From: Bacillota bacterium
GTDB lineage: Bacteria; Bacillota; Limnochordia; Darwinibacteriales; Darwinibacteriaceae
Assembly (NCBI GenBank): GCA_029776155.1
Contig: JAKOTU010000040.1
Location: 62,001-126,000 of the forward strand
Direction of reading: 5' to 3'
DNA: 64,000 nucleotides
In this document: one piece after another, positions 8,677 to 15,991 of the stretch
Numbering within the stretch: position 1 is the stretch's first letter
How the letters are laid out: the number at the start of each line of letters is the position of its first letter
Position numbers and translations under genes: made by a program
The notes under the pieces: model-generated
Seen by the model: only the letters and a program-made list of their open reading frames with translations
What the model was told of the DNA's origin: nothing
Databases searched by the model: none

Positions 8677-8892
8677 GTGAAGACAGGAGATGGGTACATC
8701 ATGGTCCAGGCCCTGGAAGATGGGGTGACCGTTATCGGCCTGACTAGGGGTGCAAGTACCAAGTTCCATCATACTGAGAAGCTGGATAAGGGCGAGATTC
8801 TGCTTGCCCAGTTTACAGAACACACTTCTGCGATTAAAATAAGGGGGAAAGCAAAGGTTTTCACTGACTTGGGCGTAGCGGAGTCAGAGTGA
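8677..8892 (+). CDS. mtrB: Tryptophan RNA-binding attenuation protein (TRAP)
   Basis: 71 residues, TRAP size. The ring-forming core is nearly complete: EDGVTVIGLTRG, STKFHHTEKLDKGE and QFTEHTSAIKIRGKA. These hold the RNA-binding Lys and Arg (KLDKGE and IKIRG) and the tryptophan-pocket loops (GLTRG and QFTEHTS). TRAP forms an 11-mer that binds Trp and then wraps an RNA with about eleven (G/U)AG repeats, switching off trp operon expression. Start GTG 8677 was chosen for GGGGAGG 8 bases upstream; an in-frame TTG at 8641 would add 12 poorly matching residues. In Bacillus it sits with folE; here it lies between dnaE and accD. Confidence 0.93.
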   Translation: MKTGDGYIMVQALEDGVTVIGLTRGASTKFHHTEKLDKGEILLAQFTEHTSAIKIRGKAKVFTDLGVAESE

Positions 8893-8912
8893 GTAAAGGA
8901 GGACCGTTGACG

Positions 8913-9110
8913 ATGTGGAAAGTGGTGTACATTGCCCCCAACCGACCCATTGCCGAGATGCTGCAGGGGCTGTTAAGGGACAGCGGAATCCTAACTATGC
9001 TGCGTCCCATTGGTGCACCGCATTTGGGGGATTCCGCGAGCGTGGAAGTATTGGTACCAGAATCGGAGGCCGAAGAGGCCAGTGAAATCATCGCTGCTTC
9101 CTTCAGTTAG
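8913..9110 (+). CDS. DUF2007-type putative signal transducing protein
   Basis: 65 residues. The pattern WKVVYIAPNRPIAEMLQGLL...SGI, then SVEVLVPESEAEEASEII, is the small ferredoxin-like fold called DUF2007 or putative signal transducing protein. The family binds at hydrophobic interfaces and has no firm function. AAAGGAGG lies upstream of ATG 8913. The first bases after the mtrB stop form the ribosome site, so it belongs to the same transcript. Confidence 0.7.
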   Translation: MWKVVYIAPNRPIAEMLQGLLRDSGILTMLRPIGAPHLGDSASVEVLVPESEAEEASEIIAASFS

Positions 9111-9128
9111 CAGTCAAGGTGGATTTTG

Positions 9129-9956
9129 ATGTTCAACGTTTTGCGGGGCAAGCCCAAGTTCATGACGGTCAAGCAGGTGGAGGCGCCGGGCAGTCTGTGG
9201 ACTCGCTGCGATGGCTGCGGCAGAATGGTCTTTTGCAACGAGTTAGAGAAAACCCGTTTTATCTGTCCTGCCTGCGGTTATCATTTCAGGATCGGAGCAG
9301 CCGAGCGCCTGGCCATGCTGGCCGATGAGGGCAGCTTCACACCCTTTCCTCCTCTCGTTACCGCCAATCCTCTGGACTTTCCCGGATACGCAGAAAAACT
9401 CAAGCAGGCCCAGGAAGAGACGGGCCTAGATGATGCGGTCTTAATTGGAAAGGCCGCGATCCTGGGAGTGCCGTGCGTGCTGGCCATCATCGATTTCTCC
9501 TTCATGGGTGGCAGCATGGGCTCGGTGGTGGGTGAACAGCTGGTGCGAGGTTTTGAACTGGCCCTCCAGGAGCGCCTACCCGTTGTGGTGGTGTCTGGCG
9601 GAGGCGGTGGAGCCCGCATGCAGGAAGGGATTTTCAGCTTAATGCAGATGGCTAAGACAGCGCAAGCGGTGGGCAGGCACAGCCGGGCCGGCCTGCTGTT
9701 TGTTTCCATCTTGACCCATCCCACCATGGGTGGTGTCTATGCCAGCTTCGCCTCCTTGGGCGACATCATCCTGGCCGAACCTGGGGCGCTGATCGGTTTT
9801 GCCGGGCCCAGGATCGTTGAAGAAACGACGCGCCAGAAACTGCCCAGTGGTTTTCAGAGCGCGGAATTTGCCCTGGAGCACGGCATGATCGATGCCATTG
9901 TACCCCGGCCCGAGCTCACCGCATATGTGGGCCGGCTCCTGGCATGGCACAGGTAG
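9129..9956 (+). CDS. accD: Acetyl-CoA carboxylase carboxyltransferase, beta subunit
   Basis: About 275 residues. An N-terminal zinc ribbon with two Cys pairs (CDGC and CPAC) is followed by the crotonase-fold domain with MGGSMGSVVGEQLVRG, SGGGGGARMQEG and the PTMGGVYASFA loop. Together with AccA it transfers CO2 from carboxybiotin to acetyl-CoA, giving malonyl-CoA for fatty acid synthesis. ATG 9129 lies 6 bases after AAGGTGG. The biotin carrier and carboxylase genes (accB, accC) are not in the window. accA follows within 10 bases. Confidence 0.97.
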   Translation: MFNVLRGKPKFMTVKQVEAPGSLWTRCDGCGRMVFCNELEKTRFICPACGYHFRIGAAERLAMLADEGSFTPFPPLVTANPLDFPGYAEKLKQAQEETGLDDAVLIGKAAILGVPCVLAIIDFSFMGGSMGSVVGEQLVRGFELALQERLPVVVVSGGGGGARMQEGIFSLMQMAKTAQAVGRHSRAGLLFVSILTHPTMGGVYASFASLGDIILAEPGALIGFAGPRIVEETTRQKLPSGFQSAEFALEHGMIDAIVPRPELTAYVGRLLAWHR

Positions 9957-9965
9957 GTGAGTAGG

Positions 9966-10934
9966 ATGCAGGCCTTTGAGTGGGAAAAGCCCTTGGTGGA
10001 GCTGGAAGAGCGCATCAAAGAGCTGAAGCAATTCTGCGCCCGGACCCGGATGGATTTCAGTGAGGAGCTGGCCACTCTGGAGCGCAAGGCTTGGGCGCTG
10101 CGCCGGGAGATCTATGCCAACCTCACACCCTACCAGCGGGTGCTCATGGCCAGGCATCCCAAGCGTCCTACCACGTTAGATTACATCCGCCTTGTCTTCG
10201 AAGATTTTGTGGAGCTCCACGGGGATCGGACCTTTCGCGACGATGGGGCTATTGTGGGCGGCCTAGCCCTATTCGAGGGTCAGCCGGTAACGGTAATTGG
10301 CCCCCAAAAGGGCAGGGATACCAAGGAAAACCTAGCCAGGAACTTCGGCTTGCCCCATCCCGAGGGCTACCGCAAGGCCCTGCGTTTGATGAAGCAGGCG
10401 GAGAAGTTTGGCCGGCCCATTGTTACCTTCATTGACCTGGTGGGTGCCTATCCGGGCATAGAGGCTGAAGAGCGGGGGCAGGGCCTGGTGATTGCGGAGT
10501 GCATCGAGGCCATGTCTTTCCTCCAGACCCCTATTGTCGCCGTTATTACAGGCGAAGGAGGTTCAGGGGGAGCGCTGGCTTTGGGCGTGGCTGACCGCAT
10601 TTTGATGTTGGAGAACGCCTGGTATTCAGTGATCTCCCCTGAGATGTGTGCCGCCATCCTCTGGCGGGATCCGGCCCGGGCCCCAGAGGCGGCGGAGGTC
10701 TTGCGCTTAACCCCCACGGATCTGTTGAAGTTTGGTATTATAGATGATGTGATTACCGAGCCTTTGGGGGGAGCTCACCGGGATCATGCTTTTACGGGCC
10801 TGCAGGTGCGGGCCTTTCTCCGGCGCTATCTGGCGGTGGTGAAGAGAATACCAGTCGAGCAGTTAGTGGAGGAAAGGCTGGCTCGATTTCGCCGCGTGGG
10901 CCAGTTTCAGGAACAGCGGCTGTCCGAAATCTGA
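9966..10934 (+). CDS. accA: Acetyl-CoA carboxylase carboxyltransferase, alpha subunit
   Basis: About 322 residues, family size. The helical N-terminus (LEERIKELKQF) leads to LHGDRTFRDDGAIVGG, then GPQKGRDTKENL, FIDLVGAYPG, and the oxyanion region ITGEGGSGGALALG with EAAEVLRLT later. It is the partner of AccD in the carboxyltransferase. ATG 9966 follows AGGTGAG closely; GTG 9957, directly after the accD stop, is the alternative. It is in one operon with accD. Confidence 0.97.
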   Translation: MQAFEWEKPLVELEERIKELKQFCARTRMDFSEELATLERKAWALRREIYANLTPYQRVLMARHPKRPTTLDYIRLVFEDFVELHGDRTFRDDGAIVGGLALFEGQPVTVIGPQKGRDTKENLARNFGLPHPEGYRKALRLMKQAEKFGRPIVTFIDLVGAYPGIEAEERGQGLVIAECIEAMSFLQTPIVAVITGEGGSGGALALGVADRILMLENAWYSVISPEMCAAILWRDPARAPEAAEVLRLTPTDLLKFGIIDDVITEPLGGAHRDHAFTGLQVRAFLRRYLAVVKRIPVEQLVEERLARFRRVGQFQEQRLSEI

Positions 10935-10955
10935 ACTAAGAAAGCGGGATGTGCA

Positions 10956-11951
10956 GTGGTACGAAGAGTGGGAATCCTAACCAGCGGCGGCGATGCCCCA
11001 GGCATGAACGCTGCCATCAGAACCGCAGTGCGCACGGCATTGCACTACAACTTGGAGCCTTGGGCCATCTACCGCGGCTACCACGGTCTGATTCATGGGG
11101 AACTCGAGCCCATGGGCAGTAGGGACGTTTCCGGAATTATCCAGCGGGGAGGCACGGTGCTGAAAAGCGCCCGTTCCGAAGAGTTCATGACCCCGGAAGG
11201 GCGTGACCGGGCAGTGGACATGCTGCGCCAGCACGACATTGATTCCCTGGTGGTTATTGGCGGAGACGGGTCTTTCCGCGGGGCCCTGAGCCTGCAGGAA
11301 CAGGGAGTCAATGTGGTGTGCATTCCAGCCACCATCGACAACGATATCCCCTGCACAGATTACTCCATCGGCTTTGATACCGCGGTGAATACGGTGATGG
11401 ATGCGGTGAACAAGATTCGAGACACAGCCAGCAGCCATGACCGGGTGTATTTGGTGGAAGTGATGGGTAGGCACTCTGGGTACATAGCCCTTTACTCAGG
11501 TCTGGCCTGTGGTGCAGATGTGATCTTGATCCCAGAGGTTCCCTACAATCTGGACGATGTATGTGAGAAGCTCCGTCAGGCAGCAAAGCTGGATAAGACC
11601 TACAACATAATCGTAGTGGCCGAAGGAGTGCGGCGCCTGGATGATAGTGATGGGAGCGCCAGCCCGGCCATGCAGATCGGCCGTTATATAGCCAACCAGG
11701 TGGGCTTGGAGACCCGGATCACCATCTTAGGCCACATTCAAAGGGGAGGGGATCCCACGGTGCGGGACCGCCTCCTGGCCAGCCGTTTGGCCTATCATGC
11801 CGTTGAGCTGGTGGCCCGCGGTCGAGGCGGCAAGATGCTGGGCGAGGTGAACCAGCAGATCACCTCCTTTGACCTAGCCTATGCTTTAGCCCAAGAGAAA
11901 CAGCTTAATATGGACTACTACCGCCTATACAACATCCTGTCATCCATCTAG
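10956..11951 (+). CDS. pfkA: ATP-dependent 6-phosphofructokinase
   Basis: 331 residues. It phosphorylates fructose 6-phosphate. The nucleotide site reads VIGGDGSFRGA; the GGDGS form marks the ATP-dependent enzyme, since PPi-dependent enzymes have GGDD. The catalytic TIDNDI, the substrate loop MGRHSGYIA and the late ILGHIQRGGDP are intact. Start GTG 10956 has only a weak G-rich site upstream. It is followed at 19 bases by pyk, the classical glycolytic pair. Confidence 0.97.
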   Translation: MVRRVGILTSGGDAPGMNAAIRTAVRTALHYNLEPWAIYRGYHGLIHGELEPMGSRDVSGIIQRGGTVLKSARSEEFMTPEGRDRAVDMLRQHDIDSLVVIGGDGSFRGALSLQEQGVNVVCIPATIDNDIPCTDYSIGFDTAVNTVMDAVNKIRDTASSHDRVYLVEVMGRHSGYIALYSGLACGADVILIPEVPYNLDDVCEKLRQAAKLDKTYNIIVVAEGVRRLDDSDGSASPAMQIGRYIANQVGLETRITILGHIQRGGDPTVRDRLLASRLAYHAVELVARGRGGKMLGEVNQQITSFDLAYALAQEKQLNMDYYRLYNILSSI

Positions 11952-11970
11952 GCGAAGAGGAGGTTCAGCC

Positions 11971-13386
11971 ATGCGCAAAACTAAGATCGTCTGTACCATC
12001 GGCCCCGCCAGTGAAAGCCCCGAAGCCATCCGGGCACTGCTGCGGGCCGGCATGGATGTGGCCAGGCTCAACTTCTCCCATGGTACCCTCGACGAGCATT
12101 TGAGACGCATCACAAACTTACGGGAGGCTGCCCAGGAACTGGGAGTTAATCTGGCCTTGCTCCTGGATATCCAGGGGCCCAAGATCAGAGTGGGTAAGCT
12201 GACCTGCGGCCCCATTGAGCTGGTGCCCGGGCAGCAGTACATATTGACTTCTGAGCCCTGCGACGGGGATGAGCACAGGATCCATGTGGACTATCCTTAT
12301 CTGCACAGGGATTTGCGGCCCGGAGCCGTGATCTACATAGATGACGGGCTCTTGGAGTTGAAGGTAGCGGAGATCAAGGGAACGGATGTGGTCTGCCGGG
12401 TGATTATTGGGGGTCAGCTCAGTTCCCGCAAGGGGTTGTCTCTGCCTGGGGTAGATGTGGATTTGCCTCCTTTGACTAAAGAAGATGTGGAGCACATCCG
12501 CTTTGGCGTGCGGCACGGAGTGGATTTCATCGCCGCCTCCTTTGTGCGCAAAGCCGAACATGTGGAAGCGGTGCGCCGCATCATCCGGGAGGCAGGAGGC
12601 ACCCAGCAGGTGATCTCCAAGATCGAAAGCAATGAGGGCCTGCGCAACATTGATGAGATTATCGCCGCTTCAGACGGTATTATGGTAGCCCGGGGCGATC
12701 TGGGTGTGGAGATCGCCGCGGAAGAAGTACCCTTGGCCCAAAAGATGTTGATCCGTAAGTGTAATCTAGCGGGCAAACCAGTGATTACCGCAACCCAGAT
12801 GCTTGATTCCATGATCCGCAATCCCACCCCCACCAGGGCTGAAGTGACCGATGTGGCCAACGCCATTTTTGAGGGTACAGATGCGGTCATGCTCTCGGGA
12901 GAGACTGCCGTGGGTAAATACCCGGTCCGGGCCGTGCAGGTGATGGACAAGATTGCCCGGAGGATGGAAGAAGTCATTGACTACCAGTCCATTCTGCGGG
13001 AAAAGGCCTCGGAAGGCCGCACCGCTGTGGATCAGGCCGTATCTTTGGCTGCCTGCCAGGTGAGTCAGGATCTAGGTGTGGGTGTGATGATCTGTTCCAC
13101 CTTCTCCGGAGCCACGGCGCGCTTTTTGTCGCAGAAGAGGCCCAAGGCGGTTATTTTTGCCACCTCCCCCAACGAACATGTGGTTAGGCAGCTCGCCCTG
13201 TCCTGGGGGGTATGCGCCGTGCACATGGAACGGCCTTCTGAGCTGGAAGCACTGGTCCAGCAATCCATTGACCAGGCGAAGGGCCGGGGCTTGGTGCAAA
13301 GTGGTGATATCGTCACAGTGATCACCGGGCTCGCGGGCGGCACCGCAGGTTCAACCAACATGCTGCGGGTAGTGAGAGTGGACTGA
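11971..13386 (+). CDS. pyk: Pyruvate kinase
   Basis: 471 residues. It converts PEP and ADP to pyruvate and ATP. Visible are the N-terminal KTKIVCTIGPAS, RLNFSHG, LLDIQGPKIRVG, the active-site stretch ISKIESNEGLRNIDEI, VARGDLGVEIAAEE and ATQMLDSMI, and the C-terminal allosteric domain. The extra PEP-utiliser domain found in Bacillus and Geobacillus enzymes (about 587 residues) is absent. GAGGAGG precedes the ATG. Confidence 0.97.
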   Translation: MRKTKIVCTIGPASESPEAIRALLRAGMDVARLNFSHGTLDEHLRRITNLREAAQELGVNLALLLDIQGPKIRVGKLTCGPIELVPGQQYILTSEPCDGDEHRIHVDYPYLHRDLRPGAVIYIDDGLLELKVAEIKGTDVVCRVIIGGQLSSRKGLSLPGVDVDLPPLTKEDVEHIRFGVRHGVDFIAASFVRKAEHVEAVRRIIREAGGTQQVISKIESNEGLRNIDEIIAASDGIMVARGDLGVEIAAEEVPLAQKMLIRKCNLAGKPVITATQMLDSMIRNPTPTRAEVTDVANAIFEGTDAVMLSGETAVGKYPVRAVQVMDKIARRMEEVIDYQSILREKASEGRTAVDQAVSLAACQVSQDLGVGVMICSTFSGATARFLSQKRPKAVIFATSPNEHVVRQLALSWGVCAVHMERPSELEALVQQSIDQAKGRGLVQSGDIVTVITGLAGGTAGSTNMLRVVRVD

Positions 13387-13411
13387 ATCTGATCATGGAG
13401 TAGGTGGGCCT

Positions 13412-14407
13412 TTGAAAGCGGGAAAACTATCGGGCGAACTCTTAGAGCGCATGGTCCTCTCGGCCCTGCGGTTTAAGCGGGACGACGTGCTGGTCCACGC
13501 AGGCCTCGGCGAGGACTGCGCGGTAATCGACTTTGGAGAAGAAGTATGCCTGGTTACTAGTGACCCCATCACCGGGGCGGTGGAAGGCTTAGGGGAGTTG
13601 GCGGTACACGTGGCCTGCAACGATCTGGCGGCCAATGGCGGAACCCCCGTGGGGGTACAGGTAGTTTTGCTTGTGCCCGAGGGGACAAACGAGGAGTATA
13701 TCCGGACGGTCATGGAAGATGTTCATGCCACCGCTGCCGCCTTGGGCGTGGAGGTGATCGGTGGTCACACGGAAGTGACCAGCCGGGTGCGGGAGTGTGT
13801 GGTTTCCATCACCGCCATCGGACGGGCCCCCAAAGGCAGATACGTCACCAGCCACGGGGCCCAGCCCGGCGATGACCTACTAATTACCAAGGGTGTGGGT
13901 ATTGAAGCCACCGCCATTTTGGCCCGTGACTTTGGGCAGCTTCTGCCCTTTGAGGTCACGCCTGAACAGATTGCGCAGTTTACCAGGAGCCTTTCGGTGG
14001 TGCCGGAAGGACTTTTAGCGGCTGAGTTTGGCGTCCACGCCATGCATGATGTAACCGAAGGGGGCCTTTTGGGCGCGGCGCGGGAGATCTGCCTGGCCTC
14101 TGGCGTGGGGGCAGAGATCTGGGAACAAGAAGTATTTGTGCCCGAGTTGACCCTGAGGATCTGCCAGCATTTGGGGCTGGATCCCCTGGCCCTGCTCTCT
14201 TCAGGGGCCATGCTCATTGCCACCCCCAAAGGTCAAGAGCTGAAAGGGCACCTGGGGGCAGCGGGGATTCCCGCCTTCATTGTGGGCCGGATCACCGCAG
14301 GCAGTTGCCCTGTATTGATCCGGGCAGATGGGGAAGGGGTGCCTATCCAAGAACACGTGGAAGATGAGTTGTGGAGGTTTTTTGCCAGATTAGAAGAGGG
14401 GAAATGA
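13412..14407 (+). CDS. AIR synthase (PurM/HypE/ThiL superfamily) protein
   Basis: 331 residues with the PurM-like two-domain fold: GLGEDCAVIDFG near residue 32 (the phosphate and metal loop), then VACNDLAANGGTP, IGGHTEVT, and in the second domain MHDVTEGGLLGAAREI. The family covers HypE, ThiL, PurM and SelD; the DVTEGGLL form is closest to HypE-like proteins, but HypE's C-terminal Cys is missing and no hyp genes are near. It probably uses ATP to activate a carbonyl or phosphate group; the substrate is unknown. Start TTG 13412. The CofE-like gene follows after one base. Confidence 0.75.
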   Translation: MKAGKLSGELLERMVLSALRFKRDDVLVHAGLGEDCAVIDFGEEVCLVTSDPITGAVEGLGELAVHVACNDLAANGGTPVGVQVVLLVPEGTNEEYIRTVMEDVHATAAALGVEVIGGHTEVTSRVRECVVSITAIGRAPKGRYVTSHGAQPGDDLLITKGVGIEATAILARDFGQLLPFEVTPEQIAQFTRSLSVVPEGLLAAEFGVHAMHDVTEGGLLGAAREICLASGVGAEIWEQEVFVPELTLRICQHLGLDPLALLSSGAMLIATPKGQELKGHLGAAGIPAFIVGRITAGSCPVLIRADGEGVPIQEHVEDELWRFFARLEEGK

Positions 14408-14408
14408 C

Positions 14409-15146
14409 ATGGAAGCGAAGTTATGGGAACCGAATCCAGGCAAGCAATTAGAGAAGCAAGTGGGGGAACAGGTGTATCTGCGGATCCCCGTGAAGACCAA
14501 AGTGATTGGCGCCACCGATGAGATTACGGACGTGGCCCGGGAGTATGTTGCCCCTCTGCTGGAGCCCGATGATGTGGTGGTGGTAAGTGAAAAGGTGGTA
14601 GCCATCACCCAGGGGCGTTTTTACCATGTGGATGAGGTGAAACCCTCGCTGCTGGCACGCTTTTTGAGCAGATTTGTGTATAATTCGCCCCATGGGGCCA
14701 ACCTGCGCTGCCCCAAGGCCATGGAGCTCACCCTCCGGGAAGTTGGGCGGCTGCGGGTGTTGGTGGCGGCCATTGTGGGCGGTATAGGTAAGCTGTTTGG
14801 CATCCGCGGCCTCTTCTACCGCATCTGCGGCCCTAAAGCCAGATCGGTGGATGGCGCTTGGGAAGGGACTATCCCGCCTTACCAGAAGTGCATCGTGCTG
14901 GCGCCGGAAAACCCAGGAGCGGTGGCAGAAAGGCTCAGCGCCGCCCTGCAGTGCCAGGCGGCGGTGATCGATGCCAACGATCTGGGAGTGGATATCCTGG
15001 GATTGTCGCCAGGCGGCATGGATGCGGACCTGCTGGTGGAGATCATGCGGGATAACCCGCTGGGCCAATCGGCGGAGCAGACGCCCTTTGGGATCATCCG
15101 TTTGGCCCGGGAAGAACAGGCGGAAGTTGGTTGGTCCGCAAGCTGA
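14409..15146 (+). CDS. Coenzyme F420-0:L-glutamate ligase-like protein
   Basis: 245 residues resembling the CofE/FbiB N-terminal ligase domain: IPVKTKVIGATDEI, then VVVVSEKVVAITQGR, IVGGIGKLFGIRG, VIDANDLGVDILG and a late NPLGQSAEQTPFGII. In methanogens and actinobacteria this fold adds glutamate to F420-0 or a related acceptor. F420 is not expected in a Firmicute, so the acceptor may be different. It starts one base after the AIR-synthase-like gene stops, so the two are almost certainly co-translated. Confidence 0.75.
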   Translation: MEAKLWEPNPGKQLEKQVGEQVYLRIPVKTKVIGATDEITDVAREYVAPLLEPDDVVVVSEKVVAITQGRFYHVDEVKPSLLARFLSRFVYNSPHGANLRCPKAMELTLREVGRLRVLVAAIVGGIGKLFGIRGLFYRICGPKARSVDGAWEGTIPPYQKCIVLAPENPGAVAERLSAALQCQAAVIDANDLGVDILGLSPGGMDADLLVEIMRDNPLGQSAEQTPFGIIRLAREEQAEVGWSAS

Positions 15147-15155
15147 GTTGTGGAC

Positions 15156-15184
15156 AAAAAGCAAAACCCCAGCCTCTCTGGGGT
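15156..15184 (-). terminator. Terminator of tRNA-Leu
   Basis: Minus strand: ACCCCAG, 5-base loop, CTGGGGT, then TTTGCTTTTTG. The same stem may slow plus-strand transcripts from the CofE-like gene, but there is no T run on that side. Confidence 0.75.
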
Positions 15185-15197
15185 CTAAAGTCACTAG

Positions 15198-15284
15198 TGG
15201 TGCCGAAGGAGGGAGTCGAACCCTCATGGGACTAAGCCCACACGATTTTGAGTCGTGCGTGTCTGCCAATTCCACCACTTCGGC
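15198..15284 (-). tRNA. tRNA-Leu (anticodon CAA)
   Basis: 87 bases including encoded CCA (15200-15198 on the minus strand). Acceptor arms GCCGAAG/CTTCGGC pair, the anticodon stem CACGA/TCGTG carries the loop CTCAAAA with anticodon CAA, and a long variable arm marks it as class II. It reads TTG codons. Confidence 0.95.
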
Positions 15285-15308
15285 CTGCTTGTGCCGCTGA
15301 CATCATTT

Positions 15309-15337
15309 ATGTTACCACGGGGCCGTGATTTTTGCAA
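15309..15337 (-). promoter_or_regulatory. Possible promoter of tRNA-Leu
   Basis: Minus strand: -35 TTGCAA (15337-15332), 17 bases, -10 TAACAT (15314-15309), about 25 bases before the tRNA. Confidence 0.5.
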
Positions 15338-15366
15338 CCACTTTTTCCTGTTGTTGTGCCCCAGTC

Positions 15367-15396
15367 TTGACTCGGATCGTGCACTTGAGGTACAAT
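15367..15396 (+). promoter_or_regulatory. Promoter of the Fur-family gene
   Basis: -35 TTGACT (15367-15372), 18 bases, -10 TACAAT (15391-15396). The start near 15403 lies just before the operator-like repeat. Confidence 0.6.
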
Positions 15397-15410
15397 CATA
15401 CTAAGAATCC

Positions 15411-15432
15411 TTAATCATGATTATTATCATTT
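15411..15432 (+). promoter_or_regulatory. Fur/PerR-type operator
   Basis: The 22 bases are AT-rich, with the near-palindrome TAATCAT-G-ATTATTA (7-1-7 layout, one mismatch) overlapping a second one, ATGAT-TATT-ATCAT. The layout matches Fur-family boxes. It lies between the predicted transcription start and the ribosome site of the Fur-family gene, so bound protein would block early transcription. Confidence 0.6.
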
Positions 15433-15445
15433 TGGAGGAATCATC

Positions 15446-15862
15446 GTGAAGCCCAAAGGTTTTGTCCGCCGCACCAGGCAGAGGGAAGTGATCCTAGAAG
15501 TCTTACGGGGTACCAAAAGCCACCCAACCGCCGATTGGGTCTACCAAGAGGTGCGCAAGACCATGCCCCATGTAAGCCTAGGTACGATATACCGTAATTT
15601 GAAGACCCTAAGCGAACATGGGGAGATTCAGGAACTCGCCTTTGGCAGCACCCATTCGCGCTTTGATGCCAACAAGGAAATCCACTATCATTTTGTCTGC
15701 GAGCAGTGCGGCCTGATAGAAGATCTGGATATGCCGGTCTTGGCAGGGATCGAAGGGGAAGTTGAGGGGCGCGGCTACAAGGTGAATTCCCATCGTTTGG
15801 AGTTTTACGGGGTCTGTCCCGAGTGTGCAGAAGATGAAGAGGCCGTAAGCCAAGCTAACTAA
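15446..15862 (+). CDS. Fur family transcriptional regulator (Fur or PerR type)
   Basis: 138 residues. An N-terminal winged helix (RRTRQREVILEVL, then VSLGTIYRNLKTLSEHG as recognition region) is followed by the metal-binding dimer domain. The regulatory metal site residues appear in EIHYHFVCEQCG, and two Cys pairs (CEQC and CPEC) form the structural zinc site. It represses iron-uptake or peroxide genes when metal is bound. Whether it is Fur or PerR cannot be decided from residues alone. Start GTG 15446 follows TTGGAGG at 7 bases. It has its own promoter, operator and terminator, so autoregulation is likely. Confidence 0.9.
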   Translation: MKPKGFVRRTRQREVILEVLRGTKSHPTADWVYQEVRKTMPHVSLGTIYRNLKTLSEHGEIQELAFGSTHSRFDANKEIHYHFVCEQCGLIEDLDMPVLAGIEGEVEGRGYKVNSHRLEFYGVCPECAEDEEAVSQAN

Positions 15863-15876
15863 TTTTTGTTCCGACT

Positions 15877-15915
15877 CTGAGTACCTGGTTTCGCAGCAGG
15901 TACTCAGTTTTTTTT
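15877..15915 (+). terminator. Terminator after the Fur-family gene
   Basis: Perfect 11-bp stem CTGAGTACCTG / CAGGTACTCAG with a 9-base loop, followed by eight T. Confidence 0.95.
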
Positions 15916-15925
15916 GACCCCGTCA

Positions 15926-15954
15926 TTTACATCAAGTACCACATGTAGTATAAT
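15926..15954 (+). promoter_or_regulatory. Strong promoter of nrdJ
   Basis: -35 TTTACA (15926-15931), 17 bases, -10 TATAAT (15949-15954). Transcription would start near 15961, about 30 bases before the start codon. That leaves no room for a cobalamin riboswitch. Confidence 0.8.
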
Positions 15955-15991
15955 GTACACGCAGATGTTACAATTGCTTGTAGGAAGGAAG

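Noticed and set aside
8881-8905. GAG-rich stretch at the end of mtrB as a TRAP binding site
   Set aside because: Only three or four triplets with irregular spacing; TRAP needs about eleven at 2-3 base spacing.
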